Source of the DNA: Agrobacterium fabrum
Lineage (GTDB): Bacteria; Pseudomonadota; Alphaproteobacteria; Rhizobiales; Rhizobiaceae
Length of the DNA stretch: 14,611 bases
Assembly: GCA_003241215.1 (NCBI GenBank)
Contig: QFOL01000073.1
Coordinates: forward strand, 1 to 14,611
Direction: 5' to 3'
The notes under the pieces are model-generated. The model was given only the letters and a program-made list of their open reading frames with translations, searched no databases and was not told the DNA's origin. The position numbers and the translations under genes were made by a program. This document shows, one piece after another, positions 14,579 through 14,611 of this stretch; the stretch's first letter is position 1, and each line of letters begins with the position of its first letter.

Positions 14579-14611
14579 TTCTCTCACCGCCCGCGTCCTG
14601 CTGCTCGCCTC
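14568..14611 (+). CDS. feuQ: Start of FeuQ-like sensor histidine kinase (truncated by window)
   Basis: The last 44 nt encode MRSNSLTARVLLLA, an SLTARVLLLA-type opening common to the first membrane helix of OmpR-partner kinases. The ATG at 14568 overlaps the feuP stop by 11 nt, as expected for a coupled regulator-kinase pair. Only the N-terminus is visible, so the call depends mainly on the position after feuP. Confidence 0.6.
   Translation, partial: MRSNSLTARVLLLA

Noticed and set aside
1..14611. CRISPR arrays, tRNA or rRNA genes, transposases
   Set aside because: No regularly spaced repeats, cloverleaf-like sequence, rRNA-like tract or transposase motif was seen.

Overview
The window is GC-rich chromosomal DNA from a member of the Rhizobiaceae, most likely Agrobacterium or Rhizobium. 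Three things point there: a capsid-and-tail gene cluster in the order typical of the Rhodobacter capsulatus gene transfer agent (RcGTA) and its rhizobial relatives, a rhizobial mosaic-type intergenic palindrome, and a feuN-feuP-feuQ locus. The assignment rests on protein family recognition by eye, not on a database search.

Layout. Positions 14-3713 (+) hold a small membrane protein (DUF6107), an HK97-type prohead protease, an HK97-type major capsid protein, a palindromic repeat, a gp6/gp8-like head-tail connector, a head closure protein and a DUF3168 tail completion protein. On the minus strand, 3721-4920 encodes an MFS transporter. Positions 5012-5984 (+) resume with a TP901-1-type major tail protein and two tail-assembly chaperone-like genes (GTA gp10 and rcc01693 families). 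The minus-strand pair at 5989-6622 is DUF4160 followed by DUF2442, arranged like a toxin-antitoxin module. Positions 6726-13178 (+) carry the tape measure protein, DUF2460, DUF2163, NlpC/P60 peptidase and the large GTA TIM-barrel/tail-tip protein. A 68-residue two-helix membrane protein at 13213-13419 and a terminator-like hairpin close the cluster.

The head genes would build and mature a capsid, the connector and closure proteins would join it to the tail, and the tube, tape measure, hub, peptidase and TIM-barrel proteins would form a short tail and baseplate that crosses the cell wall. Many plus-strand genes overlap by 4 nt (ATGA or TTGA) or are separated by only a few bases, as expected for one co-transcribed and translationally coupled unit. 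All of the plus-strand structural genes seen look intact. The terminase and portal genes, if present, lie upstream of the window.

Downstream of the hairpin, 13559-14611 is a host regulatory locus: feuN (small exported protein), feuP (OmpR-type response regulator) and the first codons of feuQ (sensor kinase).

The unusual features are the two unrelated minus-strand inserts that sit between structural genes, each leaving only 4-7 nt after the preceding plus-strand gene, and the mosaic palindrome between the capsid and connector genes.
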